Source: Rhodovastum atsumiense
GTDB taxonomy: Bacteria; Pseudomonadota; Alphaproteobacteria; Acetobacterales; Acetobacteraceae
Assembly (NCBI GenBank): GCA_026225115.1
Contig: JAMFSE010000066.1
Coordinates: 1-53,164 of the forward strand
Reading direction: 5' to 3'
DNA length: 53,164 nt
Under the pieces are notes generated by a model. The model made no database searches, was not told the origin of the DNA, and saw nothing but the letters and a program-made list of their open reading frames with translations. Both the position numbers and the translations under genes were made by a program. Shown here piece after piece: positions 8,774 to 17,506 of this stretch. Positions within the stretch are counted from its first letter, which is position 1, and each line of letters opens with the position of its first letter.

Positions 8774-9685
8774 GTGGATGGATTTGTGCGATCGCTACGC
8801 GGCCTGTCGCATATCGTGCAGGCAACCAGCCTTCGCGGTGCAATCCTGCTTTTGCGCTGCCTCGGCCCGGTAAACGCCTCTAATTTCGGCGGCTGGGTCA
8901 CCCGCTCCATCGGCCCCATGCTCTCGGTCGCCCGCGTCGCGGACCGCAATCTCTGCCACGCCTTCCCTGACCTGCCCAAAACCGAACGGGCGCGCATCAT
9001 CCGCGCCGTATGGGAAAATCTCGGCCGCACCGCGGCCGAACTGCCGCATTTAAGCGCGCTGCGGCGCACGCCGTCCGGACCAGGCTGGGAAATCGAAGGC
9101 GAAGCGCATATCGAAACCCTCCGCAACGCCGGCACCCAAGCGCTGTTCTTCTCAGGCCATCTCGGCAATTGGGAAATGATCCTCCCCATCGCCGCCAGCC
9201 TCGGCTTCCCCGTATCCGGCTTCTACCGCGCCGCTTCAAACCCCACAGCCAACGCCATCATCCAATCCTTGCGACAAAAAGCCCTGACCCCGAACGTCGA
9301 CATGTTTGCAAAGGGCCCGCAAGGCGCCCGCGCGGCCCTGTCGCACTTGCAATCCGGCGGCTCGCTCGGCCTGCTCGTCGATCAGAAAATGAACGACGGC
9401 ATTCCCGTCCCCTTCTTCGGCCGCACCGCAATGACCGCCCCGGCCCTCGCCCAGTTCGCGCTACGCTTCCAGGCCCCCATCCTGCCCATCCACGTGACCC
9501 GCCTCGGCCCCGCACGCTTCCGAATGGTCGTCGAACCCCCGCTCAACATCCCCAGAACCAACGACAAAAAATCCGACACCTACGCAATCCTGCTGGCCGT
9601 AAACCAAACCCTGGAACGCTGGATCCGCGCCAAGCCGGAATCCTGGCTATGGCTCCACCGCCGCTGGCCGAAGGAAGGCAAGTAG
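8774..9685 (+). CDS. LpxL/HtrB-family lipid A acyltransferase-like protein
   Basis: A 303-aa member of the LpxL/LpxM lysophospholipid-type acyltransferases that transfer secondary acyl chains to lipid A at the inner membrane. The HX4E catalytic motif is HLGNWE (His129 to Glu134) and the N-terminus has an amphipathic or membrane segment. The start is a GTG at 8774. The gene is followed by repeat copy B and then by the convergent formylglycine-generating-enzyme gene. Which lipid is acylated is not certain; it could act on another glycolipid. Confidence 0.9.
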   Translation: MDGFVRSLRGLSHIVQATSLRGAILLLRCLGPVNASNFGGWVTRSIGPMLSVARVADRNLCHAFPDLPKTERARIIRAVWENLGRTAAELPHLSALRRTPSGPGWEIEGEAHIETLRNAGTQALFFSGHLGNWEMILPIAASLGFPVSGFYRAASNPTANAIIQSLRQKALTPNVDMFAKGPQGARAALSHLQSGGSLGLLVDQKMNDGIPVPFFGRTAMTAPALAQFALRFQAPILPIHVTRLGPARFRMVVEPPLNIPRTNDKKSDTYAILLAVNQTLERWIRAKPESWLWLHRRWPKEGK

Positions 9686-9691
9686 CAAGCA

Positions 9692-9811
9692 CTTCTTTTT
9701 GTGAACAAAAAGAAGCAAAAAAACTTTGTTATGCTGGGCCTGGGGCGTTGGGTCTTCAGCGCCCATGCCCCGGCATACAAAAGTTTTTGTGTCGCTTTTT
9801 TCAAAAGCGAC
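9692..9811. repeat. Triple-hairpin intergenic element, copy B
   Basis: Left hairpin CTTCTTTTTGT-GA-ACAAAAAGAAG (9692-9715), then AAAAAAACTTTGT, an imperfect central stem (ATGCTGGGCCTGGGGCG against CGCCCATGCCCCGGCAT), ACAAAAGTTTTTG, and right hairpin GTCGCTTTT-TTC-AAAAGCGAC (9791-9811). It lies between two convergent genes, six bases after one stop and eight before the other, as expected of a bidirectional terminator. Confidence 0.85.
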
Positions 9812-9819
9812 TTCTTCAC

Positions 9820-10779
9820 TCACCCGCGAATCACGCAGCGAAACCCAACATGGCTGGTCGACGTATCTACCGGCTCCGCGTGCCGCGCCGCCGGCCGATA
9901 CCGCCGGCAGTAATTCGGCGCACATAAATGTGAGCCGCCCTTCAGCACCTTCCGCGCAATCCGTATCTCCGGCGTGCAGTTATCAAAACTATCCGCTTCA
10001 GCGCCGCCGCGCGGGTTCTGCGGAATACAGCAGGCCTTCGCCGCATCCGCCTGGTGTTTTTCCGACCACCAATCGGCAGTCCATTCCCAAACATTGCCGA
10101 TCATATCGACAACGTCATAGGCATTCGGCGGAAACGCGCCAACCGGCGAGGTCCTTGCAAACCCATCCGTCAGCAAATTCTCCGCCGGAAAAATCCCCTG
10201 CCAGGTGTTGGCCATATGCACGCCGCCCGGCGTAAATTCATCGCCCCAGGAAAATTCCGCGCCCTCCAGCCCGGCGCGCGCGGCAAATTCCCACTCCGCC
10301 TCGGTCGGCAAATCCTTGCCCGCCCATTGCGCATAGGCGGCCGCGTCGGCGTAAGCCAAATGCACCACCGGATGATCCCAAAGCCCGTTCATATTGCTCT
10401 TCGGCCCATACGGCCGCCGCCAGTTGGCGCCCCGCAAAAAGCTCCACCACTGGCTCCAGTTCTTGGTGCTCACTTGCTTGGCCGGCGGCGTAAACACCAG
10501 CGATCCCGCATACAGCATATGCGGCAACGCCCCCGGATAATCCTCCGCCTTTGGCACCTTCTCGGCAAAGGTCACATGCCCGGTCGCCTTAACGAACTCC
10601 CGAAACTGCCGGTTGGTCACAGGCGCGCGATCAATCCAGAACGCATCCACCGCCGCCCGGTGGCTAGGCGCCTCTTCCGGATAATGGCTGTCCGATCCCA
10701 TAACAAACACCCCTCCGGGAATCCGCCGCATATCCGAGAACCGGTCCTCAGCTTTTGCCTCTGCCGTAACTGCATCCAT
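9820..10779 (-). CDS. Formylglycine-generating enzyme (sulfatase maturation)
   Basis: A 319-aa FGE-sulfatase-domain protein that would oxidise the active-site cysteine of sulfatases to formylglycine. The catalytic pair is GGSHLC (Cys286) and YC (Cys291), matching the Cys-x4-Cys pair of SUMF1-type enzymes, followed by CRRYRPAARH. MRRIPGGVFVMGSD opens the domain and NVWEWTADWW is the typical central motif. The ATG at 10779 has TTGGAG eight bases upstream; the longer in-frame extension to 10884 is an artefact of repeat copy C. It lies downstream of BASS and sulfatase genes on the same strand, so the substrate is probably the arylsulfatase at 12284-13798. Confidence 0.93.
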   Translation of the reverse strand: MDAVTAEAKAEDRFSDMRRIPGGVFVMGSDSHYPEEAPSHRAAVDAFWIDRAPVTNRQFREFVKATGHVTFAEKVPKAEDYPGALPHMLYAGSLVFTPPAKQVSTKNWSQWWSFLRGANWRRPYGPKSNMNGLWDHPVVHLAYADAAAYAQWAGKDLPTEAEWEFAARAGLEGAEFSWGDEFTPGGVHMANTWQGIFPAENLLTDGFARTSPVGAFPPNAYDVVDMIGNVWEWTADWWSEKHQADAAKACCIPQNPRGGAEADSFDNCTPEIRIARKVLKGGSHLCAPNYCRRYRPAARHAEPVDTSTSHVGFRCVIRG

Positions 10780-10796
10780 AAGGAAGCTCCAAGGAG

Positions 10797-10933
10797 GTCG
10801 CTTTTTGAAAAAAGCGACGCAAAAACTTTTGTTACTCTGGGTCATGGGCGTTGTCAGCCCCAACGCCCATGACCCAGAGGACAAAGTCTTTTTGCTTTCG
10901 CGGGCGGCTAGCCTTTTTCTTCAGAAAAAGAAG
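10797..10933. repeat. Triple-hairpin intergenic element, copy C
   Basis: Left hairpin GTCGCTTTTT-GA-AAAAAGCGAC (10797-10818), a long central stem CTCTGGGTCATGGGCGTTG paired with CAACGCCCATGACCCAGAG, and right hairpin CTTTTTCT-TC-AGAAAAAG (10913-10930). A GCGGGCGGCTAGCC insert precedes the right hairpin, as in copy A. Its right edge is eight bases after the BASS gene stop on the minus strand, so it separates that gene from the FGE gene. Confidence 0.85.
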
Positions 10934-10940
10934 TGCTTTT

Positions 10941-11792
10941 CTACCTGCTACTTTTCCTGCGCCAGGTCTTGTAGGGCGTTGTCAAAATCATCCCGACAAT
11001 CAGGTGCCACAGAATAACCGCCAGCACGGCGGATTTCAGATGCGGAAAATTCACCGCGACGATCGTCAGTGCAATGCCCGGATGCCGCACGCAGGTCGCA
11101 AGCGCCAGCACCGTCCGCGCCTCGGGGTCCGGGCCGCCGAGCAAATGGCCCACCATGAGGCCCACCAGGCTGAATGCGACCAGCACCGCAAGCACGCCGT
11201 TTCCAAGCATGCTGAACATCAGCCCCGCATTGAAAATAATCACCGGCAACGCCACAGCGAGCAGCAAAATCCACGCCCCTTTCCCAAGCGGCCCGACCAG
11301 GCGCGCTGCAAATTTGGGTGCGAACCTGCTCAACAATATGCCGCTCACCATCGGCACCAGCGCGGTGATCAGCACAATCGGCAAAATTTTCCCGGGCGGC
11401 ATATAGGCTTTCACGCCGAAATAACGCCCCAGCCCGTCGATGGACACCGGCACGATCACGAAAGCGGCCAGCACTGCGACAAACAGCAGTCCGACGCTAT
11501 AGGAATTATCGCCGCCGCCCTTCCGGCTATTCCTCGGCAGCACCGGGGGCACCGGCGAGACCGCAAGCGCCAGGATCGCGACCTCGATTTCAGGATCAAG
11601 CTTAAAGAGCTGCGTGACCGCAACAGCAAACGCCACCATCACGATATGCATCGACAGCAACGAGCGCAGCGCCAATGACGGCCGGCGCAGCAAAAACACC
11701 GCATCCCCGGGCTTGGCCTCAAGCCCAAGCGAGAACACGACCAGAAAGATACTCAACAGAAGTGCGATCTGGATCAGCTGCTGCGCTTGCAC
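10941..11792 (-). CDS. Bile acid:sodium symporter (BASS) family transporter
   Basis: A 283-aa membrane protein with eight to nine hydrophobic segments, resembling the SBF/BASS family that takes up bile acids, steroid sulfates or organic anions with sodium. Supporting segments include ALAVSPVPPVLP and CVRHPGIALTIVAVNFP, the latter close to the substrate/sodium crossover region of the family. The start is a GTG at 11792 with AAGGTG eight bases upstream. It is twelve bases downstream of the DUF1622 gene, forming a two-gene unit. Its position between sulfatase and FGE genes suggests uptake of a sulfated anion, but this is inference. Confidence 0.75.
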   Translation of the reverse strand: MQAQQLIQIALLLSIFLVVFSLGLEAKPGDAVFLLRRPSLALRSLLSMHIVMVAFAVAVTQLFKLDPEIEVAILALAVSPVPPVLPRNSRKGGGDNSYSVGLLFVAVLAAFVIVPVSIDGLGRYFGVKAYMPPGKILPIVLITALVPMVSGILLSRFAPKFAARLVGPLGKGAWILLLAVALPVIIFNAGLMFSMLGNGVLAVLVAFSLVGLMVGHLLGGPDPEARTVLALATCVRHPGIALTIVAVNFPHLKSAVLAVILWHLIVGMILTTPYKTWRRKSSR

Positions 11793-11804
11793 GTTATTTC
11801 ACCT

Positions 11805-12206
11805 TCAAGGCGCGTCGCCCTTACCGTTTGGGCTGCGTACCGGCTGCCACGGCCAGCGTCCCTCGATTTCCAACACCAGCGTCCAGTTCAAAAACGTACG
11901 AATGGCGACCAGCCCAGCCAACACCCCGAGGCTCCTGAAGGTCAGCTCCAGTGCGACGGTTTTAACGATATCGGCGGCGACCAGCACTTCCAGACCCAGC
12001 ATCAGGCTGCGGCCGATCTGTATGCGGTACTGATCGTAACTGGCGTTTCCGCTAGGCGGAAACCTGACAAAAAAACCGCGGGTGGACCATATAATGCCAA
12101 GCACGATGATCAACACGCCGAACACGTCGATCCCGACGCCCAGGATCCGTATCCAATGGTTGATCACCGCTTCAACGGCAACCAGCTCGCCCGCGGTCTG
12201 TTCCAT
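11805..12206 (-). CDS. DUF1622 membrane protein
   Basis: A 133-aa protein with three hydrophobic segments and the DUF1622 pattern, including a conserved IGRSLMLGLEVLVAADI stretch and a W-x-L-x-LEIEG-rich C-terminus. No function is established for the family. Its start has only a weak ribosome site. It is followed twelve bases later by the BASS-type transporter gene, so the two are probably co-expressed; an upstream terminator at 12238-12266 separates them from the sulfatase gene. Confidence 0.8.
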   Translation of the reverse strand: MEQTAGELVAVEAVINHWIRILGVGIDVFGVLIIVLGIIWSTRGFFVRFPPSGNASYDQYRIQIGRSLMLGLEVLVAADIVKTVALELTFRSLGVLAGLVAIRTFLNWTLVLEIEGRWPWQPVRSPNGKGDAP

Positions 12207-12237
12207 GGCCCGTTCTAATCGATCAACGCGCCGGCGT

Positions 12238-12266
12238 AAAAAGGGCCGCGTTCGCCGCGGCCCTTT
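12238..12266 (-). terminator. Rho-independent terminator of the sulfatase gene
   Basis: An 11-bp perfect stem AAAGGGCCGCG / CGCGGCCCTTT with a five-base loop. Read on the minus strand it is followed by a T5 run and sits about 18 bases after the sulfatase stop. Confidence 0.85.
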
Positions 12267-12283
12267 CCCCGTTCAGCACGGGC

Positions 12284-13798
12284 TCAGTGGTTTGCACTAC
12301 TTCCGGCTTCCTGCAGCGTCGCCAGCACCGCGTCCAGATTGAAAGAAGCCGGTTTCTGCCGCGGCGGAAACTTCTTGAACGCTTCCAGCTGACCCGCGAC
12401 GATCGCCTGCATCGCATAGACAATGTAAGTGTGTGAAATCACCCAATCCCAATAGGTATTGGAATTCTCATCCGCCCGCTCGAACGGATCGCGCCGCAGG
12501 TTGAACATTTTCGGCGCCCGTAGTTTCACGAACGGCTCAAACCAACAGGCCAATGTCTTGGCCCGTTGCTCCATCAGCACGACCTTCCAATCAAGCATCC
12601 GGATCGCCATGATCTCGCCGTCATCGCTGATATAGAAGAAGAATTTCCGCGGGCTCTCCTTCACCTCGCCGCTCAGATACGGCAGCATGTTTTCGCCGTC
12701 GATGTGAACCTTATAGGTTTTCTTGCCGATGGTATGGCCCTTCAGCAGCTTCGCCTTGATATCCGGTTCGCCGGCCGCGGCCAGCAGCGTCGGCAGCCAG
12801 TCCTGATGCGTCACGATATCGTTCAGCACCTGGCCCGGCTTGATAACGCCGGGCCAGCGCACGAATGCCGGCACCCGCCAACCGCCTTCCCAATTGGTGT
12901 TCTTCTCGGCGCGGAACGGCGTGATGCCGGCATCCGGCCAGGTATTGAAATGCGGCCCGTTATCGGTCGAATACATCACGATCGTATTCTCGGCGATGCC
13001 AAGCTCGTCGAGTTTCCCCAGCATCGTGCCGATCCGCTCATCATGCGCGACCATCACGTCGTTATAATCGCCCTGGCCGTTGCTCTTGCCCTTATGCTGC
13101 GGCGCCGGATGGGTACGGAAATGCATGGCCGTGGTATTGTACCAGACAAAGAACGGTTTGCCGTCTTCATGCGATTTGTCGATGAACTTCAGCGCCGCTT
13201 CGGTCGTTTCGTCATCGATGGTTTCCATCCGCTTTTTCGTCAGCGGCCCGGTATCCTCGATTTTCTGCCCGCCCTTGCCGTCAGAATAGCAATGCAGAAC
13301 ACCACGGGGCCCAAAGTTCTTCTTGAACTCAGGGTTCTTCGGATAGTCCTGATCTTCCGGCTCTTCCTCGGCATTCAAATGGTACAAATTTCCAAAAAAC
13401 TCGTCGAACCCATGCAGCGTCGGCAGGAATTTATCCTTGTCGCCAAGATGGTTCTTGCCGAACTGCCCGGTCGCATAGCCCAACGGCTTCAGCAATTCAG
13501 CAATGGTCGGGTCTTCCGCCGACAGCCCGACATCGGCGCCCGGCATGCCCACTTTGGTCAGCCCGGTGCGGATCGGGTTCTGCCCGGTGATAAAGGCGGC
13601 GCGCCCGGCAGTGCAGCTTTGTTGCGCGTAGTAATCGGTAAACGCGGTGCCTTCATTGCCAACCCGGTCGATATTCGGCGTCCGGTACCCCATCTGCCCG
13701 CGGCTATTGTAGCTGATATTCCACCAGCCGACGTCATCCCCCCATAAAATGAGAATATTCGGTTTGCCCGACGTTTTTTTTTTTGCTTTTTTGGCCAC
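12284..13798 (-). CDS. Arylsulfatase, Cys-type
   Basis: A 504-aa type I sulfatase. The nucleophile motif is SCTAGR with Cys62, the residue an FGE would convert to formylglycine; Ala replaces the usual Pro of C-x-P-x-R, a variant known in the family. Metal ligands are visible in WGDDVG (Asp21-Asp22) and STDNG, and GKNHLGD and HFRTHPAP match other active-site segments. The GTG start at 13798 is preceded by AGAGGAG. There is no signal peptide, so the enzyme should be cytosolic and act on imported sulfate esters. The FGE gene at 9820 and BASS transporter at 10941 fit this. An 11-A run lies in codons 6-9. Confidence 0.93.
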   Translation of the reverse strand: MAKKAKKKTSGKPNILILWGDDVGWWNISYNSRGQMGYRTPNIDRVGNEGTAFTDYYAQQSCTAGRAAFITGQNPIRTGLTKVGMPGADVGLSAEDPTIAELLKPLGYATGQFGKNHLGDKDKFLPTLHGFDEFFGNLYHLNAEEEPEDQDYPKNPEFKKNFGPRGVLHCYSDGKGGQKIEDTGPLTKKRMETIDDETTEAALKFIDKSHEDGKPFFVWYNTTAMHFRTHPAPQHKGKSNGQGDYNDVMVAHDERIGTMLGKLDELGIAENTIVMYSTDNGPHFNTWPDAGITPFRAEKNTNWEGGWRVPAFVRWPGVIKPGQVLNDIVTHQDWLPTLLAAAGEPDIKAKLLKGHTIGKKTYKVHIDGENMLPYLSGEVKESPRKFFFYISDDGEIMAIRMLDWKVVLMEQRAKTLACWFEPFVKLRAPKMFNLRRDPFERADENSNTYWDWVISHTYIVYAMQAIVAGQLEAFKKFPPRQKPASFNLDAVLATLQEAGSSANH

Positions 13799-13886
13799 GT
13801 CTTTTTGCTCCTCTAAAGATTTCGATAAAATCAAGCCTGCAGAGAGAAAGTTCTGAAATCGCGCGCCCGCGGCGAAGCCAACTTCG

Positions 13887-14324
13887 TCACGACAGCCGGA
13901 AAAATACGGTGAAAAAAGCAAACAACCCGATCAGGAAAAGCAGCACCGCCAGCGCCGGCGTCGCGGATTTGTAGCGGCCGTCAAGCGCTCCCACGAGCAC
14001 TTCAAAACCGTTATTGCGCAAATATTGATTGATGCTTCTGTACTGCAGCGCTGCAACGCCAAGCGCGATGACTCCAGCGAGGATCAACGCAAGCCCCAGA
14101 TCGCGCGGTCCGCCGGGAAGCAGAGGTTTCCGTTTCAGCGGCGGCAGTCGTTCAAAGAATTGAACGATGGTGAAACCAAAGCCGATCAGCGATGCCGCGG
14201 TTCGCACCCAGGCCAGGAACGTATTCTCCAAGGCCAGCCGTGTCCTTATCCAGGCGAAATGGCTATTCGCCGTCGCCTCTACCGCGAACCGACTCCCCGA
14301 GTGTCCGCTATCCGCCGTCATCAT
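13887..14324 (-). CDS. DUF202 (YidH-like) membrane protein
   Basis: A roughly 145-aa protein with three hydrophobic segments and the DUF202 signature RTRLALENTFLAWVRTA followed by GFGFTIVQFFERLP. The family is widespread and uncharacterised. Start codons GTG 14327, ATG 14324 and ATG 14321 are adjacent; the ATG at 14324 is chosen by distance to the upstream AAGG. It precedes the sulfatase gene by 88 bases on the same strand, but a functional link is not implied. Confidence 0.85.
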   Translation of the reverse strand: MMTADSGHSGSRFAVEATANSHFAWIRTRLALENTFLAWVRTAASLIGFGFTIVQFFERLPPLKRKPLLPGGPRDLGLALILAGVIALGVAALQYRSINQYLRNNGFEVLVGALDGRYKSATPALAVLLFLIGLFAFFTVFFRLS

Positions 14325-14578
14325 CACCCCGGCCTTGTTGACGCAGATAAACCAAATTTAACGTTTCGGGTCAATCACGCTTCCCTGAACGCAAGGCACC
14401 GCCTCATCCGGCCTCAAAAACAAATTTGTCGGTAAACAATCGCCGCCTCGGACGCCGAGCGCTACGCGCCGAAAGTCAGCAAAACATTCCATATTTATTG
14501 TTTAACAAAACCAGGTTGTAAGATAAGAAGCCTGTCGCAAGAGCCGAGACTTAAATTCAAATGCGCCAGGGAAACAAA

Positions 14579-15958
14579 ATGCGAGATCAACCAGCAGCTT
14601 CCGGCAGCTCCGGTAACCCATGGCACAGATCGGCAATCCGTCTTGGCCGCCGCGGCATCGAAGCCGCCATCTGCGCCGTTTTATTAGCCGGCGCGCCAAC
14701 ATTCTCCGCTCTGGCACAGGACGCTCAAGCCCTGGCCGCATCGGACAGCACCGCGGACACCAGCCAGGACTACACAACCGAACAGCTCGACGCTTTGCTG
14801 GCGCCCATCGCCCTCTACCCGGACCAGTTGCTGACGCAAATCCTCATGGCCTCCGCCTATCCGCTGGAGATCGTACAGGCGCATCGCTGGCTTGAGGTCC
14901 CCGCCAACAAAGCCCTCACGGGCGACGCGCTGGCAAGCGCGCTGGAGCGCCAAAGCTGGGATCCGTCCGTCAAATCCCTGGTACCGTTTCCACAAATCCT
15001 CAATACCATGAATGAGAAGCTGGATTGGGTGCAGCAGCTTGGCTACGCGGTGGAAAACCAGGAAAATGCGGTAATGGATTCCATCCAGCGCCTGCGCCGG
15101 CAGGCGCAGGAAGCAGGCCAGCTGCAATCGAACGAACAACAGACCGTCAGCACCGAAAACCAGGCCATCATCATCGCGCCGGCGCAGCCGAATGTCGTCT
15201 ATGTTCCGGCCTATAATCCCACTGTCGTTTATGGCGCCTGGCCCTACCCGGCCTATCCGCCGGTTTATTGGCCGCCGCCGCCCGGCTACGCGCTGGCCTC
15301 CGGCATCGCATTCGGCGTCGGCATTGCGGTCACGTCCAGCCTATGGGGCTGGGCGCGGCCAGCCTGGGGCTACGGCGGCTACCACGGCAACATTAACGTC
15401 AACGTGAACCGATACAACAATATCAACGCCAACCGCACGCAAATCCATAACTCCAACTGGAAGGCCAACCGGCCGGCTGACGCCGGCAACCGGCCCACGC
15501 GCCCGCCGGGCGGCCCCGTGGGCCGGCCCGGCCGTGGCGGCGGCCTGCCGTCAAACGCCATCGGGCGGCCGAGCGTAGATGTTCCTGGAAACATTACTAA
15601 ACCCCCAGGCGGCATCGGCGGCAACCGGCCCGGAAACGGCGGCAACCCCGGTGGCGGCCTGAATAAACCCGGCAACGGCAACAAACCGGGCGGCGGGTTC
15701 AACAAAACCGGCAATGGCGCCGGCATGGGCAACGGCAATCGTCCGGCACAGGGCGGCGGTGCTGCCGCCAACCGGCCCAAACCTGGCGGCGGCGCTCGCC
15801 AGCCGGGCGCGCTGTCGGGCATGAATCAAGGCAAGACCGCATCCCAGTTCGGCAATCGCGGTGCGCAAAGCCGGGAGGCCGGCGGCATGCGCGCGGGCGG
15901 CGGCCGACCTGACGGCGGTGGCGGACGAATGGGCGGCGGCGGAGGAAGACGCAGATGA
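14579..15958 (+). CDS. DUF3300 protein with Gly/Asn/Pro-rich tail
   Basis: About 459 aa: an N-terminal hydrophobic export segment (near residues 28-50), a DUF3300 domain (QLDALLAPIALYPDQLLTQ, then SWDPSVKSLVPFPQIL and PNVVYVPAYNPTVVYG), one further hydrophobic stretch, and a C-terminal third of low-complexity Gly/Asn/Pro/Arg repeats such as NRPGNGGNPGGGLNKPG. The ATG at 14579 has AGGGA seven bases upstream. The gene overlaps the next by ATGA, reproducing the DUF3300-DUF2950 pairing seen in many proteobacteria. It is probably an exported envelope protein; molecular function unknown. Confidence 0.9.
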   Translation: MRDQPAASGSSGNPWHRSAIRLGRRGIEAAICAVLLAGAPTFSALAQDAQALAASDSTADTSQDYTTEQLDALLAPIALYPDQLLTQILMASAYPLEIVQAHRWLEVPANKALTGDALASALERQSWDPSVKSLVPFPQILNTMNEKLDWVQQLGYAVENQENAVMDSIQRLRRQAQEAGQLQSNEQQTVSTENQAIIIAPAQPNVVYVPAYNPTVVYGAWPYPAYPPVYWPPPPGYALASGIAFGVGIAVTSSLWGWARPAWGYGGYHGNINVNVNRYNNINANRTQIHNSNWKANRPADAGNRPTRPPGGPVGRPGRGGGLPSNAIGRPSVDVPGNITKPPGGIGGNRPGNGGNPGGGLNKPGNGNKPGGGFNKTGNGAGMGNGNRPAQGGGAAANRPKPGGGARQPGALSGMNQGKTASQFGNRGAQSREAGGMRAGGGRPDGGGGRMGGGGGRRR

Positions 15959-16962
15959 GAACAGTTCTAACGCATCGGCGGTTCCGGCGCCTGAACATCC
16001 CGGCGGCAGTCATCCTGGGCGGGTTCTGCATGGCACCCACCGGCACGCTGGCCGTTGCTTATGCAACGCCAGCGGCCGCCACGACCGAATCCGCCGCCCA
16101 GCGAAGCTTCGCCTCCCCGCAAGCCGCGGTCGACGCATTGATCAGCGCCCTGAAATCCGACGACCCGAAAGCCCTTTCGGCCATCTTCGGCCCCGACGGC
16201 GCGCATCTGGTCGCATCCGGCGACAAGGTGGCCGATGAGGCAACCGCCGCGAAATTTGTTGCCCGCTATGCGCAAGACCATTCCATGGCAACACAGCCCG
16301 ACGGCAGCGTCATCCTCTCGGTCGGCGAAAACGCCTGGCCGCTCCCCATTCCCCTTGTCCAATCGAAGGGCAAATGGAGCTTTGATACTTCGGTCGGCAT
16401 CCAGCAAATCATCGACCGCCGCATCGGCACCAACGAACTGCTCGCGATTCAAACCCTATTCTCCTGCGTCGAAGCCCAGCAGGATTTCTTCGGGCGCATG
16501 CAGGACAGCACCGGCACCGGCGTCTACGCCGGTCAGGTGTTCAGCACGCCGGGCCAGGAAGACGGGCTTTATTGGGACGCCAGCAACGGCGAAATCCCTA
16601 GCCCGCTCGCCCCGCTCATCGCCCAGGCGCAGAGCGAGGGCTATCTCGACGCCGACACCATTGTGCCGGACTCACCCAAGCCCGAGCCCTATCACGGCTA
16701 TTTATACCGCATCCTGAAAAGCCAGGGACCGGACGCTGCCGAGGGCGCCAAAAACTATATCGTCAACGGCAAAATGACTGGCGGCTTCGCCTTCGTCGCC
16801 TGGCCCGCCGTCTACGGCAGCACCGGCATCATGACCTTTATCATCAACCAGGACGGGGTGGCCTTCCAGCAGGATTTGGGGCCCGGTACCGCCACCGAGG
16901 TCGCGCAGATGAAGTCGTTCAACCCGGACCTCGATTGGGCTCGCATCGTCCCCACCGATTAA
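15955..16962 (+). CDS. DUF2950 exported protein
   Basis: A 335-aa protein with a long N-terminal signal region (cut expected near AVAYATPA) and the DUF2950 domain: FASPQAAVDALISALKS, WPLPIPLVQSKGKWSFD, RIGTNELLAIQT, and the aromatic PEPYHGYLYRILKSQGP. Translation is coupled to the DUF3300 gene through an ATGA overlap. Both proteins are expected in the periplasm or outer membrane. Function is unknown. Confidence 0.9.
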   Translation: MRTVLTHRRFRRLNIPAAVILGGFCMAPTGTLAVAYATPAAATTESAAQRSFASPQAAVDALISALKSDDPKALSAIFGPDGAHLVASGDKVADEATAAKFVARYAQDHSMATQPDGSVILSVGENAWPLPIPLVQSKGKWSFDTSVGIQQIIDRRIGTNELLAIQTLFSCVEAQQDFFGRMQDSTGTGVYAGQVFSTPGQEDGLYWDASNGEIPSPLAPLIAQAQSEGYLDADTIVPDSPKPEPYHGYLYRILKSQGPDAAEGAKNYIVNGKMTGGFAFVAWPAVYGSTGIMTFIINQDGVAFQQDLGPGTATEVAQMKSFNPDLDWARIVPTD

Positions 16963-16983
16963 AGCCGAGACTAAAGCTCCGCT

Positions 16984-17370
16984 CTAATCGTTCGGAACGA
17001 CCTTCCAGCCGGCCGACGTTTTGCAGGTGTCCAACACCAGCGTCACCGGCGCGGAGCCCTTTTTGCTGTACTCGATGAGCGAATTCACCTTCCTGCAGGG
17101 CATGCTGTCCCTGGTGAATATATCGGTGATCGTCAGCTTGCCCTTGTTGCCGGAGGCCGGGTTGCTCCAGTCCTCATATCTCCCGACGGCCGGCGGCTCA
17201 TCCAGCAATTTCCCCACCGCAACGCGCGCAACCTTATAGTCTTCCGCGGTGAGCGCGGTTCCGTTGTTCACCCCGAACGGATTGATGATCTGCGCCTGTG
17301 CGGCCCCGGCATGGGCAAGCAGGAAGGCGGCGGCGATCAAAGCGGGCCAGGTGAAGCGCATTCCAGTCAT
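16984..17370 (-). CDS. Small exported protein with Cys pair
   Basis: A 128-aa protein with a clear signal peptide (cut near AAQAQI). The mature part has two cysteines (in SMPCRKVNS and LDTCKTSAGW) that could form a disulfide, and ends in GWKVVPND. The layout recalls the C-terminal part of RT0821/Lpp0805-type surface proteins, where a Cys-containing strand precedes a GxW motif, but the similarity is weak and I assign no function. The ATG at 17370 follows AGGGACAAAATT; the longer frame to 17487 is rejected. It converges with the DUF2950 gene. Confidence 0.7.
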   Translation of the reverse strand: MTGMRFTWPALIAAAFLLAHAGAAQAQIINPFGVNNGTALTAEDYKVARVAVGKLLDEPPAVGRYEDWSNPASGNKGKLTITDIFTRDSMPCRKVNSLIEYSKKGSAPVTLVLDTCKTSAGWKVVPND

Positions 17371-17506
17371 AATTTTGTCCCTGATGTTCGTTCGCGGCAT
17401 TGTCAAACGAGTTCCCCCAATTGGCAAGTCCCGCACCCGGTGTCTTGCGCGCCGCAACGGTTGCGCCGAAAACCGCTCCAAAACCAAACGGATAAGGAAA
17501 AATCAC

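Noticed and set aside
10780-10884. N-terminal extension of the formylglycine-generating enzyme
   Set aside because: The extension is translated from repeat copy C; the ATG at 10779 has its own ribosome site.
15450-15950. Gly/Asn/Pro-rich repeats in the DUF3300 gene considered as a tandem DNA repeat array
   Set aside because: Units are irregular and in frame; they are low-complexity coding sequence common to this family.
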